NCBI GenBank assembly: GCA_016713865.1
Contig: JADJOG010000016.1
Span: 1 to 64,000 of the forward strand
Direction of reading: 5' to 3'
Source: Flavobacteriales bacterium
GTDB lineage: Bacteria > Bacteroidota > Bacteroidia > Flavobacteriales_F > PHOS-HE28
Length of the DNA stretch: 64,000 nt
The position numbers and the translations under genes are program-made. Below, piece by piece: positions 27,778 through 39,798 of this stretch (position 1 is its first letter; each line of letters starts with the position of its first letter). The notes under the pieces were generated by a model that was not told the origin of the DNA, did not search any database, and saw only the letters and a list, made by a program, of their open reading frames with translations.

Positions 27778-29094
27778 ATGAAGACCAACATCACCCTGCT
27801 CGCCCTCATGCTCGCAGCAACAGCCACGGCGCAACGCAGCGCCATCGCCTACACCGAATTCGATCTCGATAACGGCATGCACGTGATCCTGCATCAGGAT
27901 AATAGCACGCCCATCGTTTGCGTGAGCGTGATGTACCACGTGGGGAGCAAGAACGAGGACCCCACCCGCCGCGGCTTCGCCCACTTCTTTGAGCATCTCC
28001 TGTTCGAGGGCAGCGCCAACATCGGTCGTGGCGAATTCAGCAAGCACGTTGAACGCGCCGGTGGCGTGCTCAACGCCAACACCACGGCCGATAGGACCTA
28101 TTACTATGAGGTGCTCCCCAGCAATCAGATCGAACTCGGCCTTTGGCTCGAGAGCGAGCGCATGCTGCACGCCAAGGTGGATCAGAAGGGCGTTGATACC
28201 CAGCGCGAGGTGGTGAAGGAGGAGCGCCGCCAGCGGTACGAGAACCAGCCGTATGGAACCATCCTGCTCGAAGTGCTCGATCGCGCCTACGATACCCATC
28301 CTTACAAATGGCCCACGATCGGGTTCATGGAAGACCTGAATGCCGCGAGCGAGGCTGACTATCAGGCGTTCTACAAGAAATTCTACGTGCCCAACAACGC
28401 GGTGCTGGTGATCGCGGGCGATATCGATGTCGCGCAGGCCCGGGCCCTGGCCACGAAATACTTCAAGGAAATCCCGCGTGGCGCTGACGTAGTGCAGCCC
28501 TCCGTGGTTGAAGCACCGCTGAAAGGGGAGAGGCGCGGCGTGGTTCACGACCGCATCCAATTGCCGGCGGTGGTGCTGGGCTACCGTATTCCGCCCACGG
28601 GCAGCAAGGACTACTACGCCGTGGATCTGCTGAACCGGCTGCTGAGCAGCGGCAACAGCAGCAGATTGAACATCGCGCTGAAGGATCAGCAGCAGAAGGC
28701 CGTGGCCACCGGCGCCTTCAACCTGCCATTCGAGCAAGGCGGCCTCGCGATCCTGTATGCGATCGCCAATGCCGGAGTTGACGCTGCCGCGCTGGAGCAG
28801 GCCATGCAAGCCGAATTAGAGCGCGTGAAGCGCGATGGTGTGCCCAAGGATGAATTCGCCAAGCTGGTGGCGCAGCTTGAGATGGAGAGCGTGCAGGACC
28901 GTTCGCGCATCGCGGGGATCGCCAGCGACCTCGCGCGCTGCCACATGCTCATGGGCGATGCGCGCTTGGTGAACTCCGAGATCGATCGTTACCTGGCATT
29001 AACTCCCGACGACCTGAAGCGCGCGGCCAGCACCTACTTCGGAAACGACCGCGTGGCTTTGCATTACCTGCCGGTTGGCGCCAAGCAACCCTGA
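27778..29094 (+). CDS. M16 family zinc peptidase (active subunit)
   Basis: The 438-residue protein starts with a signal peptide (LLALMLAATATAQ) and has the inverted zinc motif HFFEH near residue 69 in the segment RRGFAHFFEHLLFEGS, with the third ligand Glu expected in the VKEERRQRYENQPYG region. It is a pitrilysin-type processing peptidase, exported to the periplasm. The next gene, 13 bases downstream, encodes a partner lacking HxxEH, the usual arrangement for heterodimeric bacterial M16 enzymes. Substrate unknown. Confidence 0.9.
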   Translation: MKTNITLLALMLAATATAQRSAIAYTEFDLDNGMHVILHQDNSTPIVCVSVMYHVGSKNEDPTRRGFAHFFEHLLFEGSANIGRGEFSKHVERAGGVLNANTTADRTYYYEVLPSNQIELGLWLESERMLHAKVDQKGVDTQREVVKEERRQRYENQPYGTILLEVLDRAYDTHPYKWPTIGFMEDLNAASEADYQAFYKKFYVPNNAVLVIAGDIDVAQARALATKYFKEIPRGADVVQPSVVEAPLKGERRGVVHDRIQLPAVVLGYRIPPTGSKDYYAVDLLNRLLSSGNSSRLNIALKDQQQKAVATGAFNLPFEQGGLAILYAIANAGVDAAALEQAMQAELERVKRDGVPKDEFAKLVAQLEMESVQDRSRIAGIASDLARCHMLMGDARLVNSEIDRYLALTPDDLKRAASTYFGNDRVALHYLPVGAKQP

Positions 29095-29107
29095 GTCGCA
29101 CACCGCC

Positions 29108-31349
29108 ATGAACGCTCTCAACATGAAAGCCACTTCTTCAACAGCGCGCCGCGCGGCTTGCACCGCGCTGCTCATTCTTCCCTTGATCATGAACGCTCAG
29201 CTCGATCGCAGCAAACCACCCGTGCCCGCACAGCCGCCCGCAGTGCATGTGGGCGAGCACAAGACCTTCACCCTGCCAAATGGCCTGCGCGTGATCGTGG
29301 TCGAGAATCGGAAGCTCTCCTTGGTGAGCGTTCAGGTGCGATTCGATATGTTTCCGATAGTGCAAAAAAAGCATGCCAATGCCATAGAGCTCATGGACGA
29401 GTTGCTCGCCGCTGGAACTGCCAAGCACAGCAAGGCCGATATCGATGAGCGCATCGACCGTATGGGGGCTCAGCTGGCCACCGGCCCGGAAGGGGTTTAT
29501 GCAAGCGTGCTGAGCAAGCACCTGAGCGCCATGCTTCCGTTGTTCGCCGATGTGGTGCGCAATCCGGCTTTCCCTGAGCAGGAATTCCAGAGCGCGCGCC
29601 AGCGCATGACCAGCGAAGTGAAGCAGCGCAAGGATGATCCATCGGCCATCGCTGAAGCAGTCGGTCGAGCGGCCATCTTCTCGAAGAGCCATCCGTACGG
29701 AGAGATCGCCACAACGAAGAGCCTCGGCACCTTGCAGCGCGAGCAAGCTGCCGCATGCCATGCCAAATTCTTCCGCCCCGAGATCGGCTATCTCGTTTTC
29801 GTGGGCGATATCAATGAGAAGGAAGCGAAGGCCCTCGCCAAGAGCCATTTCGGCGACTGGAAGCCGTCGCAGCGGTACGTGGTGGTGCACGAGGATGGCA
29901 CCCAGACCCTTGATGGTTTCGGCGAAGTGCGTTTCTTGGACAAGCCTAGGGTGCCCAGCGGCCCACGCCGCGTGGTGATGGTTGATCGGCCGGGCGCAGC
30001 GCAGTCCATCATCCGGATCGGATTCCCGCTGAACCTGCATCCGAAGGACAATCGCGCATTGGCCGCACAGGTGATGAACACGATACTCGGCGGCGGCGTG
30101 TTCAATGCGCGGCTGATGCAGAACCTGCGCGAGGACAAAGGCTGGACCTACGGCTGCTACGCGAACCTGGAAAGCGATCGATTCAACGGCTACTTCACGG
30201 CCAGCGCAAGCGTGCGCACCGCCGTTACCGATAGCGCTGTGGCTGAGATGATGAAGGAGCTCGAGCGCATGCGCACCACCAAAGTGACCACTGAAGAGCT
30301 CGACTTGGCCAAGCAGTTCATGGCCGGAAGCTTCGGCCGCAATCTCGAGGATCCGCGCACGATCGCGCGCTTCGCGCTGAATACCTACTTGAACGAATTG
30401 CCAAAGGATCATTACTCCACCTACTTGAAGCGCCTCGATGCGATCACCAGCGACGATGTCCAAGCCGCTGCGGAAGCCTTCCTGCATCCGGACAACGCGG
30501 TGATCCTTGTGGTTGGGGATAAGAACAAGCTTCAAGCGCGATTGGCGCCGCTCAGCTGGAATCAGGGGCAGCCTGTGATGGAGCTCGATGCTGATGGCGA
30601 TCGATACGTTGAGACCTTCGAGCCGGTGCGCGATCGCACGGCTGAGCAAGTGATCGAGCGCCATCTCGAGGCGATCGGTGGGCGGGCCGCCATTGCACGG
30701 ATCAAGGATATGCGAATGGGCCTTTCAACAGAGATGGCCGGAACGCCTGTTGAAGTGATGCAGTGGTATGGTCCCGATGGTCTCTTCCGCTCACAGGCAA
30801 AGGCGAATGGCGCCGTGATCCAGGAAGAGATTTTTGATGGACAGCGCGGCCTGCGTCGCAACGCCATGGGCACCGTGGAACTCGAGGATCATGATCTGGC
30901 CGAAGTGCGGTTCAATGGCCATCCGGTTCCTGAGCTGCATTATGCCAAGGAGGTCGAACGCGCTACGCTCAGCGGCCGCACGAGCATCGATGGCAAGCCC
31001 GTGCTCAAGGTGCATATGGTCCTGTTTGCAGGCGGCACCGTGGGTGACTATTTCGATGAGCAGAGTGGCCTGAAACTGCGTCGCGTGGAGCTGCGGTCGA
31101 GGAGGGCAGCCCATGGCGATCACCACGGACTATAGCGACTACCAGGAAGCAGGCGGCGTGCGCTTTCCCCGCACCATCACGCAGATAGGGGGGCCTTCAG
31201 GCGATGTCACGCTCAGGGTCACCTCTATCGATATGAACACGGGATTGAAGTCGGAGAACTTCGTAACCAACCTGCCGGAGCGCGTGGTGCCTGAGCACAA
31301 GGAGCCGATCGAGGAGAACCCGATGGAGACTCCGCCTCAAGACGAGTAG
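29108..31349 (+). CDS. M16 family protein (inactive subunit) with C-terminal LolA-like domain, one frameshift
   Basis: Starting at ATG 29108 with a signal peptide (TALLILPLIMNAQ), the protein has two M16 domains but reads ELMDELLAAG where the active subunit has HxxEH, so it lacks zinc ligands. The DKGWTYGCYANLES segment is the substrate-binding Arg/Tyr-type region of such non-catalytic subunits. From about residue 530 a second domain (VIERHLEAIGGRAAIARIK) resembles the LolA-like fold often fused to these proteins. One frame change near 31100 moves the last 78 residues (MAITTDYSDYQEAGGVRFP) to another frame. Total about 745 residues. It pairs with the upstream peptidase. Confidence 0.83.
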
Positions 31350-31351
31350 GT

Positions 31352-31388
31352 TGATCGAGCGATGTTCGGCACGGCCCGCGCTCGATCA
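31352..31388 (+). terminator. Hairpin after the M16 operon (possible terminator)
   Basis: TGATCGAGCG and CGCTCGATCA form a perfect 10-bp stem with a 17-base loop, three bases after the stop at 31349. No T run follows, so termination is uncertain. The rest of the gap to 31516 holds no gene; a weak -7-like TTGCTTTG followed by CCGCC lies at 31503-31510. Confidence 0.35.
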
Positions 31389-31516
31389 CCTCGGCTCAAG
31401 CGCGAGCTTGAAAGAATTCTCTTCGCTTTCCGCTGGCATCGACTTAACGATCGCTTCAAATGGTGAATGATCTGATCTAATCATGCCTTAATAGTGCTGG
31501 GGTTGCTTTGCCGCCG

Positions 31517-34037
31517 ATGAAAATGGGGCATATGGCAAGGCATTCAATCGCGGGTACAGGCAGGGCGTTGCTGTTCGTTTTGGTCATGCTCTTCGGCGTT
31601 TCGGCAAGCGCCCAATACGCCACCGGCGACTACGTATCGTGGAACACGGGCCCTTGGAACACCTTAGCCACCTGGCGTGTCTTCAACGGCGTTAGCCTGG
31701 CCACATCGCCTGCTCCAACAGCGCTGCAAGGCGCACCCAATGCCGATGACAATGTGTGGATCCGCAACGGCAACACCGTCACTGCCACTTTCGGCACGGT
31801 GTACCACTGCATGAACCTCACGGTGGAAGCTGGCGGCAAGCTCTTCAATAACGACACGGGCCCCACCAACCTCAGCTACGTGACCATCTACGGCACCACG
31901 CTCCGCTGCGACGGCACCATCGGCAACAGCCCCACGCTCGACGGCATCAGCTTCAACATCGAAGGCACCAACGTGCTGCTCGATGGCACGGGTCAGTTCG
32001 AGGCCGCGCGCATCCGCAAGAACTTCAGCACGAACCCGGTCACGGGAACGGTGCTCGCCAACACCAGCCTCACCATCGACATGGATATCCAGCTGCGCTT
32101 CAGCGGCGGCACGAACACCATGATCTACAACAACTTCGATGGCACCACCATCTTCAACGTCACGATCAACAGCGGGCGCACGGTGAACCTGAGCGGCGTG
32201 GTGGGCTTCGGCAACGTGGCCATCGATGGCGTCGATGGCGCCAGCACCCACGCGCGCGGCGGGCACATCACGGTGAACGGCACGCTGATCATTCCCGGTG
32301 TGCTTTACCTGTTGACCAACAACACGAACGTGGCGCAGCAATGCCGCTTCACCATCAACAACGGCGGTTATGTGCGCTGCAACCAGATCAATGCGGGCGC
32401 GAGCGGCACGGCGGGGCACGTGCTCACGGTGAACGCAGGCGGCACACTGGAGGTCGTGGGCGCCCCTGTGGCTTGGACGCTCTATAGCACCACAAACAAC
32501 ACATACGCCTTCGCAACAACGAGCCAGACGATCTACTCCGGAAACGGTGGGCAGGATGTGCGCCCCGTAACCGGCGGCTACGGCAACCTGCGCGTGAGCA
32601 GCACCGGCGTGAAGACCTCTTGGCGGCGCAACGCTCGTGAAAGGCAGCCTCGACATCCAGGAAAGCGCAGCTCGATGTCTCGGCCAGCAACTTCACGCTC
32701 TCGGTGCAGGGTACCGGAGCTCCTATGGCCAAGCTGGCTTGCGTGGAGCGCAAACGGCCTGGTGCAATTCAATGGCACCGCCGCACCACAAACCATCAAC
32801 ACCATTGGTGGCGAGGAGTTCTGGAACTGGCGCATCGTGAAGTCAGCCGCGAACCCTGTGGTGACCATGATGAGCAACGTGAGCGTGGCTACCGTGCTGG
32901 AACTGAACACCGGCGCAATCCTCGATTTGAACGGCAGCATGCTCACGATGCAGAATCCAGCAGCGGGCGCAATCGCATCGAGTGGCGCATTCAGCACGCT
33001 GCGTCACATCCGCAGCGAGCGCACCGACAATACGAGCCGGGTGCGCTGGAGCATCGGCACCACCACGGGCGCGCACCTTGTGCCCTTCGGAACCACGGCT
33101 GCTTATACGCCTTTCACCTTCAACCTGATTAGCGGCGATGCCGGCCAGGTGACCATGGCCACCTATGGGACGCTTGCAGACAATCTTCCCTGGCCCACCA
33201 CACCCAATACCGTGACATCGCTGCAAGGCACGCTCAATCTTGTACCGGATAACCGGGACGCCACGGTCGATCGGTTCTGGCAGGTCGATGTGACGGGTGC
33301 ACCACTCGCTCACCTCTCCTTCGCCTATGCGGCAGCGAGCTTCCCGCTGCTCCTTGGAACGATGCCTTCAGCCTGCGGGCGCAACGTTGGAACAGCACTG
33401 GCTCTCTGTGGAAGATCAATTCGAGAGCGGCGGCTCATTACCCTATCTCGCCATCGCCAACAACGTCACGGCCTTCGGTCCGTTCACGCTCACACCTGTG
33501 CTTTCGCCGTTGCCTGTTGAGCTGCTCGGCTTCACCGCTCTTGCGAAGGGCGATGCCGTGGAGCTCGAATGGATCACCGCATCGGAACGCAACAGCGACC
33601 ACTTCACCGTGCAGCGCAGCAGCGATGGCATCCGCTTCGACGATGTGCTGCGCGTGAATGCAGCGGGCAATAGCCAAGTACTGCTCCGCTATAACGCGCG
33701 TGATGAACAACCCTTTCGCGGCGTGAGCTACTACCGGTTGCGCCAGACCGATGCGGATGGAAGCACCGAGTTGAGCGAGGTCGCCGCTGTGCGATTCGAT
33801 CGATCGGTCGGCGTCAGCGTGTTCCCGAATCCGGCCAGCGATCGCGTGCATGTGATGCTTGACGACCTCGATGCGAGCAGCATGCTTGAATTGCATGATG
33901 GCACTGGTCGCCTGGTGCTGCGCGAACGATTGAGCAATGGTCGCGCGAGCTTCGATGTGGCGATGCTTCCGCGCGGCGCCTACGTGCTCCGCAGCGACGA
34001 TGCCCGCATCCCTGCGCAGCGCGTGATCGTGCATTGA
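31517..34037 (+). CDS. Solenoid-type surface protein with T9SS type A domain (copy 1), several frameshifts
   Basis: Starting at ATG 31517 (31532 also fits) a signal peptide ending VSASAQ precedes GDYVSWNTGPWNTLATW, PNADDNVWIRNGNTVTATF and a long series of short beta strands, like G8/beta-solenoid surface proteins. Frame changes occur near 32610, 32760, 33345 and 33415. The C-terminal part has LSPLPVELLGFTALAKGD, WITASERNSDHFTV and a final T9SS type A domain (VSVFPNPASDRVHVML to PAQRVIVH). About 830 residues in all. It is a clear paralogue of the protein at 54618, sharing whole blocks such as TRHIRSERTDN-like and DNRDATVDRFWQVDVTG segments. Probably surface adhesin or polymer-binding; function unknown. 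Confidence 0.78.
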
Positions 34038-34127
34038 GCGGTTAACGCTCGCTTCATGATGGCATCGATTTCCAGCAACGGAATCATGATGGAATGATAA
34101 CGCGGAGGCTCTTGAGCAGCCACATGG

Positions 34128-34163
34128 CCGGGGTTGTTTTGGCCCACCCAAAAACAACCCCGG
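34128..34163. repeat. 13-bp perfect inverted repeat before a start codon
   Basis: CCGGGGTTGTTTT and AAAACAACCCCGG pair perfectly around a 10-base loop (GGCCCACCCA). The right arm ends three bases before the ATG at 34167. It includes a -7-like TTGTTTTG. It is not followed by a T run, so it may be a regulatory operator or mRNA hairpin rather than a terminator. Confidence 0.6.
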
Positions 34164-34166
34164 AAC

Positions 34167-37100
34167 ATGAAACTCTTGACCTTACGCAGCATCACGAAAC
34201 GCGTGGCTGCGGCGCTCTTCGCGAGTGCGGCCCTCACCGCAGGCGCGTACGCGCAAGCCGATATCGCCACTTGGACCTACGAGCCGCTCCTTGGCACGGC
34301 GGCGAACCCCACGCCCAACAGCGGAGCCAATGCTGCAAGCGGCACATCGGCACTGGTGGGCAGCATGACCGGCGCCACCACAGCAACAGGAAGCACAACA
34401 GGTTGCTCGCAGGCCATCCGGCACCACCGCCTGGGCCATCGGGACCGGCGAATCCAGGCGCCACCAACGAATCGTCGGGTGTTGAGTTCCGTGTCTCCAC
34501 CGTGGGCTATACGAACATCAAGCTCGCTTACGACCATCGTCTTTCCAACACGGGCACCCGAACGGCGCGCATCCAACACACGCCCAACGGAACCACGTGG
34601 ACCAACCTCGATGTTGACAACACCAACTACGACAACAGCGCCTGCACCAACCGGGGCGGCATCGACCTGGGCCGCATCGACGCATCGAACCCGGCGGGCT
34701 CGAACGTGAGCGACTCTTGGGGCCGTCGCGTGATCGACTTCTCGGCCATCACCGGCGCGAACAACAATCCCGATTTCGGTGTGCGCATCCTCGCCGCGCA
34801 TTACAGCACCACCGGCCAGTTCAGGCAGGCGAATGCGGTAGGCACGGCTGCTACGGGCGGCACTTGGCGCTTCGATAACGTGAGCTTCACCGGTGCGGGC
34901 GCTCCCACCGTGCAGGACAGCGAAGTGAGCTTCGCAGCCATTACCACAAGCAGCTTCGACGTGAGCTGGACCAACGGCAACGGCGCACGCCGCGTGGCCA
35001 TCATCAACACCAGCAACCGCTTCACGGCACCGGCCAATGGAACCGATCCCACCGCCAACCCGGTCTATGGCGGTAGTGGCGAACAAGTGATTTTCAACGG
35101 CACCGGCAGCAGCGTGAGCGTGAGCGGCCTGAGCCCGAGCACCACCTACTGGGTACGCGTGTACGGCTACAACGGCACGGGCAGCGAGACGCTCTACCTC
35201 ACCACCACCGCAAGCAACAACCCGAACAGCGAGACCACCCTGTCTCCTGTAGCGCCCACGCAACTGGGTATCACCAGCATCAACGGCGGTGGCAACGTGA
35301 TCGAGAACACGCCCTTCAGCATCACCGTGCAAGCGCAGGATGGCAGCAACGTGCCGCAGGACGTGCTCGCCAACACGAACATCAGCATCAATTGGTTAGC
35401 GGCGCAGGCAGCTTGGGCGGAACGCTCACGGGCACCATCCTCGCTGGCACGAACAGCGCCATCATCAGCGGCATCACCTACGACATCGCGGACACCGATG
35501 TGGAAGTGGAAGCAGTGCGCACCAGCGGCGATGTGCTCACCAGCGGCCTCTCCGGTCTCTTTGATGTGCTTGGTGCCGCTCAGGACCTGAGCTTCGCGAA
35601 CTTCCGCTCACGGGCATCGTTAGCACATCGGTCGACCTTCCAAGTGGAAGCGCTGCGCGCCGATGCGACCGTTGCCAACGAATTCACCGGTGCGGTCACC
35701 ATCAGCGTGCTCAGCGGCCCCGGCGCCATCAGCGGAACGCTCACGCAGAACGCCGTGTTCGGTTCGGCAACCTTCAGCGGCATCAGCTTCGATACGCCCG
35801 GCACCTACATCCTCACCGCAACGGCCAGTGGCCTGAATGATGGCAACAGCCCCGGCATCCTCATCACCCTGCTGCCCACGCTCACCGAGTTGGTGATGCC
35901 CCAATACATCGGCAGCAAGACAATAGCTGGCGGAAACACCAATCGCACTCCGCTATCAGCCTGCCTGCAGTTCGACAACCTGGAGCCGAATCAGGTGTAT
36001 AAGCTTGATCTCGGCATCGGCCTCACGAGCGATGCCGCAACAGTGCTCGGCGCAGGCAACGCGTGGAACGGAACGGCCTTCAGCGGCAGCACCGTGAACA
36101 ATGCCTTCACCACGGATGCCAATGGCAGCAGCGGTCCGGTCTGGGTATTCATGGAGGCCACCGGCAACGGCACGCGCTTCGGCGGCGGCCAAGTACACAA
36201 CCTGCGTATCAAGTATGCGAAGCAAGCGTTGAGCTTCCCGGCCAACCCCAACTTCGTCACGAGCGCCACCTTCACCTCGCTTGACATCGCGCCCACCGCA
36301 CTCACGGGAGCCACGAGCGATGATGGTGCATACCTCACCGGCAGCGGACCGATCTGCATCGGTGGCCGTTACGTTCTCGCATTCGACAACGTGGCCGGCA
36401 CGGGCGCGCCCTTGAGCGTGAACATGACGCGCCAAGCCATCGCGACGCATAGCACCTCGCCCACCGACAACCTCGTTAACCATCCGGCAAGCGTCCGCGC
36501 GATCCTCGGACTGATCGCGCCGAGCACCATTGGCGATTACGCTTTGGTGATCCCCATCGGAGCGAACAGCCCGAATGGCGTGCGCCGCATCGAGCTGCGC
36601 GATGCACAGAACAACTTCGTGAGCGCGATCACCGATGCCGATGGCATTTGGCCCGCAGGTGCGAACACCACCTCGAACACGCGTCGCAGTGTTGTGAGCC
36701 TTTCACCTGCTGATGGAGCTCTCGCGCCTGATGCCGATAGTGATGGCATCTGCGACGATGATGACAACTGCGTTGATGATGCGAACCCCGGTCAGGAGGA
36801 TGGCGATAGCGACGGCGTGGGCGATGCCTGCGACGTGTGCCCCAGCTTGGCTAATGCCGAGCCCGGTGATGCTTGCGACGATGGCTTCTCGACCACTGTT
36901 CTCGACGTGATTGGTGCTGGCCCAACCTGCGGTTGCGCCGGCACACCTTGCTCCACCGACATCGATTTCGTGTATCAGGCTGACGGCACCGACGACCTCT
37001 TCTGGGAACTGCGCCAGCAAGGCAGCAACATCCTGGTGCAGAACGGCGGCGGCTCCTTGGTGGGCACCGGCACGCAGGGCACTTGCTTGCCTGATGGCGA

Positions 37101-38330
37101 CTTCTACTTGGTGGTTACCGATGCTGGCGGCGACGGCATCGTGGGTGGCGGCTACATCCTGAAGATCAACAGCGCCCAGCGCCTGATCGACAACCGCTAC
37201 GATGAGTTCGGCCACGGTGGTTTCACCAGCGGCGCTACCAGCCAGATCGCTGGCGGCGAAGGCTTCACCCTGCCCATCGGCACCGACCGCTTGATCACGG
37301 CCAGCTGCGACCGCCACGATTGGCGCACCATCTGCACGCCGGAGTACGTGGTGGCCAATGGCAATCCGCTGGTAACCGCTCAATACGGCGTTACCAACAA
37401 CACCAGCGGCTACCAGATGTGGTGGTACAACCCCAATGGCGGCTACAGCTTCAAGCGCATCCAGTACCACAGCACCACCAACGGCCTTGCTGCCAGCGCT
37501 ACCCGCGCCTGCCACTTCCGCATCAATGCATGGGCAACCAGTTGGTCGATGGCGACTTCTACAACGTGAAGGTGCGCGGCATCGTGAACAACGCGTTCCA
37601 GCCTTGGGGCGCCGCCTGCCGCTTCATGATCAACAACGCCGAGGCCAACTGCCCGCGCACGAAGCTCTACGACCAGTCGACTGCGCAGTTCCTGAGCTGC
37701 GGCGTGACCAAGGCGATCGCGAGCAACGTGTACGTGTACGCCAACCCGGTACGTCGCCTGCAGCCCGGCTGCGCTTCGTACCTGAACGCGAACCGCTACC
37801 AGTTCCGCTTCCGGATCGTGAGCGAGAACTTCACGCTGATCAAGACCAGCGCCACCGGCCAATACCTGGTGAACACCGTTGGCTTGAGCTGCAACAAGAC
37901 CTATGAGGTTGATGTGCGCGCGAGCTTCGATAATGGCGCTACTTGGTGCAACACCTAACCCCAACTCAGTGTCAGACCCCGATCTGGGTGCACGTTGACC
38001 ACTCCTGCCTGCTTGCAGGGCGGCGGCAACCAGAAGATGCTCTTGAACGGAGCCGGTCAGTCCGAGCGAAGCGTGGGACTGTACCCGAACCCGAACCGTG
38101 GCGATCAGCTCTTCGTGAACCTCACGGGAATCGATGCCTCGGTTGAAACGGTGAGCGTGGACATCTACGATGCCTTCGGCAAGCGCGTGAGCGCCCGCAC
38201 GATCGCGGTGAACGGCGAGGGTTTCGTGAACACCGTGCTCGATGTGAACGACCTCGCCAACGGCATGTACATGGTGAGCTTTGGCGCAGGATCCAGCACC
38301 TTCAGCGAGCGCCTGGTGATCCAGAAGTAG
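34167..38330 (+). CDS. Large surface protein with TSP3-like calcium repeats and T9SS C-terminus (copy 1), frameshifted
   Basis: From ATG 34167 (signal peptide ending TAGAYAQ) about 1380 residues can be followed through frame changes near 34410, 35390, 37530 and a disrupted stretch at 37955-37995 that includes a TAA. Order: an N-terminal jelly-roll-like domain, fibronectin type III-like VSVSGLSPSTTYWVRVYG, filamin/invasin-like modules (TQLGITSINGGGNVIE; VTISVLSGPGAISGTL), thrombospondin type 3-like acidic repeats (DADSDGICDDDDNCVDDANP), then a conserved block from TDIDFVYQADG to the end with T9SS type A tail (LYPNPNRGDQLFVNL). The same block ends the proteins at 52030 and 57323. Likely a calcium-stabilised adhesin on the cell surface. 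Confidence 0.78.
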
Positions 38331-38350
38331 CGAAAGCGATATAACTCAGT

Positions 38351-38383
38351 GAGAGGCCCGTCACCCAGTGTGACGGGCCTCTC
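38351..38383 (+). terminator. Hairpin terminator
   Basis: GAGAGGCCCGTCAC pairs perfectly with GTGACGGGCCTCTC (14 bp) around a 5-base loop, 20 bases after the stop at 38330, with a short GCTTT tail. Confidence 0.7.
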
Positions 38384-38485
38384 GCTTTGGTCCTTAACAA
38401 CAGCTTCCCGATCAGATGACTTTCCAGATAGACTGGGTTCACGCATCGTTAGCCGCACGCTAACACTGCCGCCAAACGGCGCGGA

Positions 38486-38493
38486 TACGTTCG
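38486..38493 (+). promoter_or_regulatory. Bacteroidota -7 promoter element (TACGTTCG)
   Basis: CGGATACGTTCGCCGCC lies eight bases before the ATG at 38502 and probably drives the four-gene operon to 42550. Confidence 0.6.
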
Positions 38494-38501
38494 CCGCCGA
38501 A

Positions 38502-39059
38502 ATGAAACGACGCACACTCCTCTTAGCGCTGCCATTGCTTGCCGCATGCGTGAAGGACCGGACGTTCCCGCCACGCACAGGTGGCGGCAGCAATGGATCC
38601 ATCGTCATCACGCAGGGCCTGCTCAAAGTGAACGAGCTCGTTGCAGCGGGCAGCACCAACGTGAATGAATTCGGCACGGCAGAGGACTGGTTCGAGATCT
38701 ACAACACACGCACGGAAGCGTTCACCCTGCAAGCAGGCGAGTGGTTCGTATCGGACGGCGGGCCTTCGGTTCCGATGAAGTATGAGCTGCCGGAAGTGAC
38801 CATTCCCGCGCTCGGCCACCTGGTGATCTGGTGCGACAACCTGAACACGTTTGAGACGCAGATCCACACCAACTTCGCTCTGAGCAGCGCGGGCGAGCAC
38901 CTCGTGATCTACTACAAGAGCGACACGACTGAATTCGTCGTGGACGAATACGCCTTTGGCCCATGGTCAACGCCCGGAGCCAGCTTGGGGCGATCGCCCG
39001 ATGGCGGCGACAACTGGGTCACCTTCACCCATCCCACGCCGGGCGCGCCGAACCCATGA
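38502..39059 (+). CDS. Lamin tail domain lipoprotein
   Basis: The 185-residue protein has a lipoprotein signal (ALPLLAACVKD, lipobox Cys near residue 16) and one lamin tail domain: LLKVNELVAAG, EDWFEIYNT, WFVSDG, HLVIWCDN and HTNFALSSAGE. Such domains are common in bacterial extracellular proteins and are thought to bind ligands or nucleic acid-related targets, but no activity can be given. It is the first of four genes whose ends overlap (ATGA to the next gene), suggesting one operon ending with another lamin tail protein. Confidence 0.82.
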   Translation: MKRRTLLLALPLLAACVKDRTFPPRTGGGSNGSIVITQGLLKVNELVAAGSTNVNEFGTAEDWFEIYNTRTEAFTLQAGEWFVSDGGPSVPMKYELPEVTIPALGHLVIWCDNLNTFETQIHTNFALSSAGEHLVIYYKSDTTEFVVDEYAFGPWSTPGASLGRSPDGGDNWVTFTHPTPGAPNP

Positions 39060-39798
39060 GCGCATTCTGGTTGAGGGGCGGCGCGGCGCTGCTGCTTGCG
39101 CTCCTATGCTTTGCGCAACACGTCAACGCGCAAGAGAGTCGAGCGCTTGAAGCACGAGTTGGGTGAATGTGCACCTGCCGGAGCCGAGCGACATCGCCGC
39201 GATACCGGGCACCGACCGCTTCTACTGCGTGAGCGACAACGGGCACGTGATGGAGATCGGCGCCGATGGCCGCGTGATACGCGAAGCGCGCAACATCGCC
39301 TACGACCTCGAAGGCATCTTGCTCCAGGGCGATACGCTCTTCGTGGTGGACGAGCGCTCGCGCAACATCATCTGGCTCACCACCGCGGATCTGAAACCTG
39401 TGCGCCGCTTGACCATACCCTATCACGGCGGACGCAATCGCGGTTACGAGGCCATCGTCTGGAACCCGGTGAAGCAGCGCTACCTGCTCATCACCGAGCG
39501 CGACCCGGTGCGCATCATCGAGCTCGACGCGCAGATGCGCGTGGTGAACGAAGTGCCCTTCGATGCCGGCGTGCGCGACATCTCATCCGCCGTATGGCAT
39601 GATGGCCAACTGTGGCTGCTGAGCGATATGGATATGCAAGTGCTGCGCTGCGATCCGATGAGCTATGCCATCACCGCGCGCTGGAGCGTGCCCGTGATCA
39701 ATCCGGAAGGCATGGCCATCAGCAACGGCAAGCTGCATGTGCTCAGCGACGACCGCCAGCGATTGTACACCTATGAACTGCCCGGCCATGCGCATTGA
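39056..39798 (+). CDS. Secreted SdiA-regulated/esterase-like beta-propeller protein (one frameshift)
   Basis: The start at 39056 overlaps the upstream stop by ATGA and gives a signal peptide (ALLLALLCFAQHVNAQ). Near 39150 the frame changes and the main part follows: LPEPSDIAAIPGTDRFYCVS, YDLEGILLQGDTLFVVDER and YEAIVWNPVKQRYLLITERD. The LEG and ExR repeated-blade pattern resembles the SdiA-regulated and phytase-like esterase families of extracytoplasmic propellers. About 245 residues. Ligand unknown. Neighbours are a lamin tail lipoprotein and a phosphate-selective porin-like protein. Confidence 0.65.

Noticed and set aside
29138..30664. Leftward 508-codon frame opposite the second M16 gene
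   Set aside because: Antisense shadow of a conserved peptidase-family gene.
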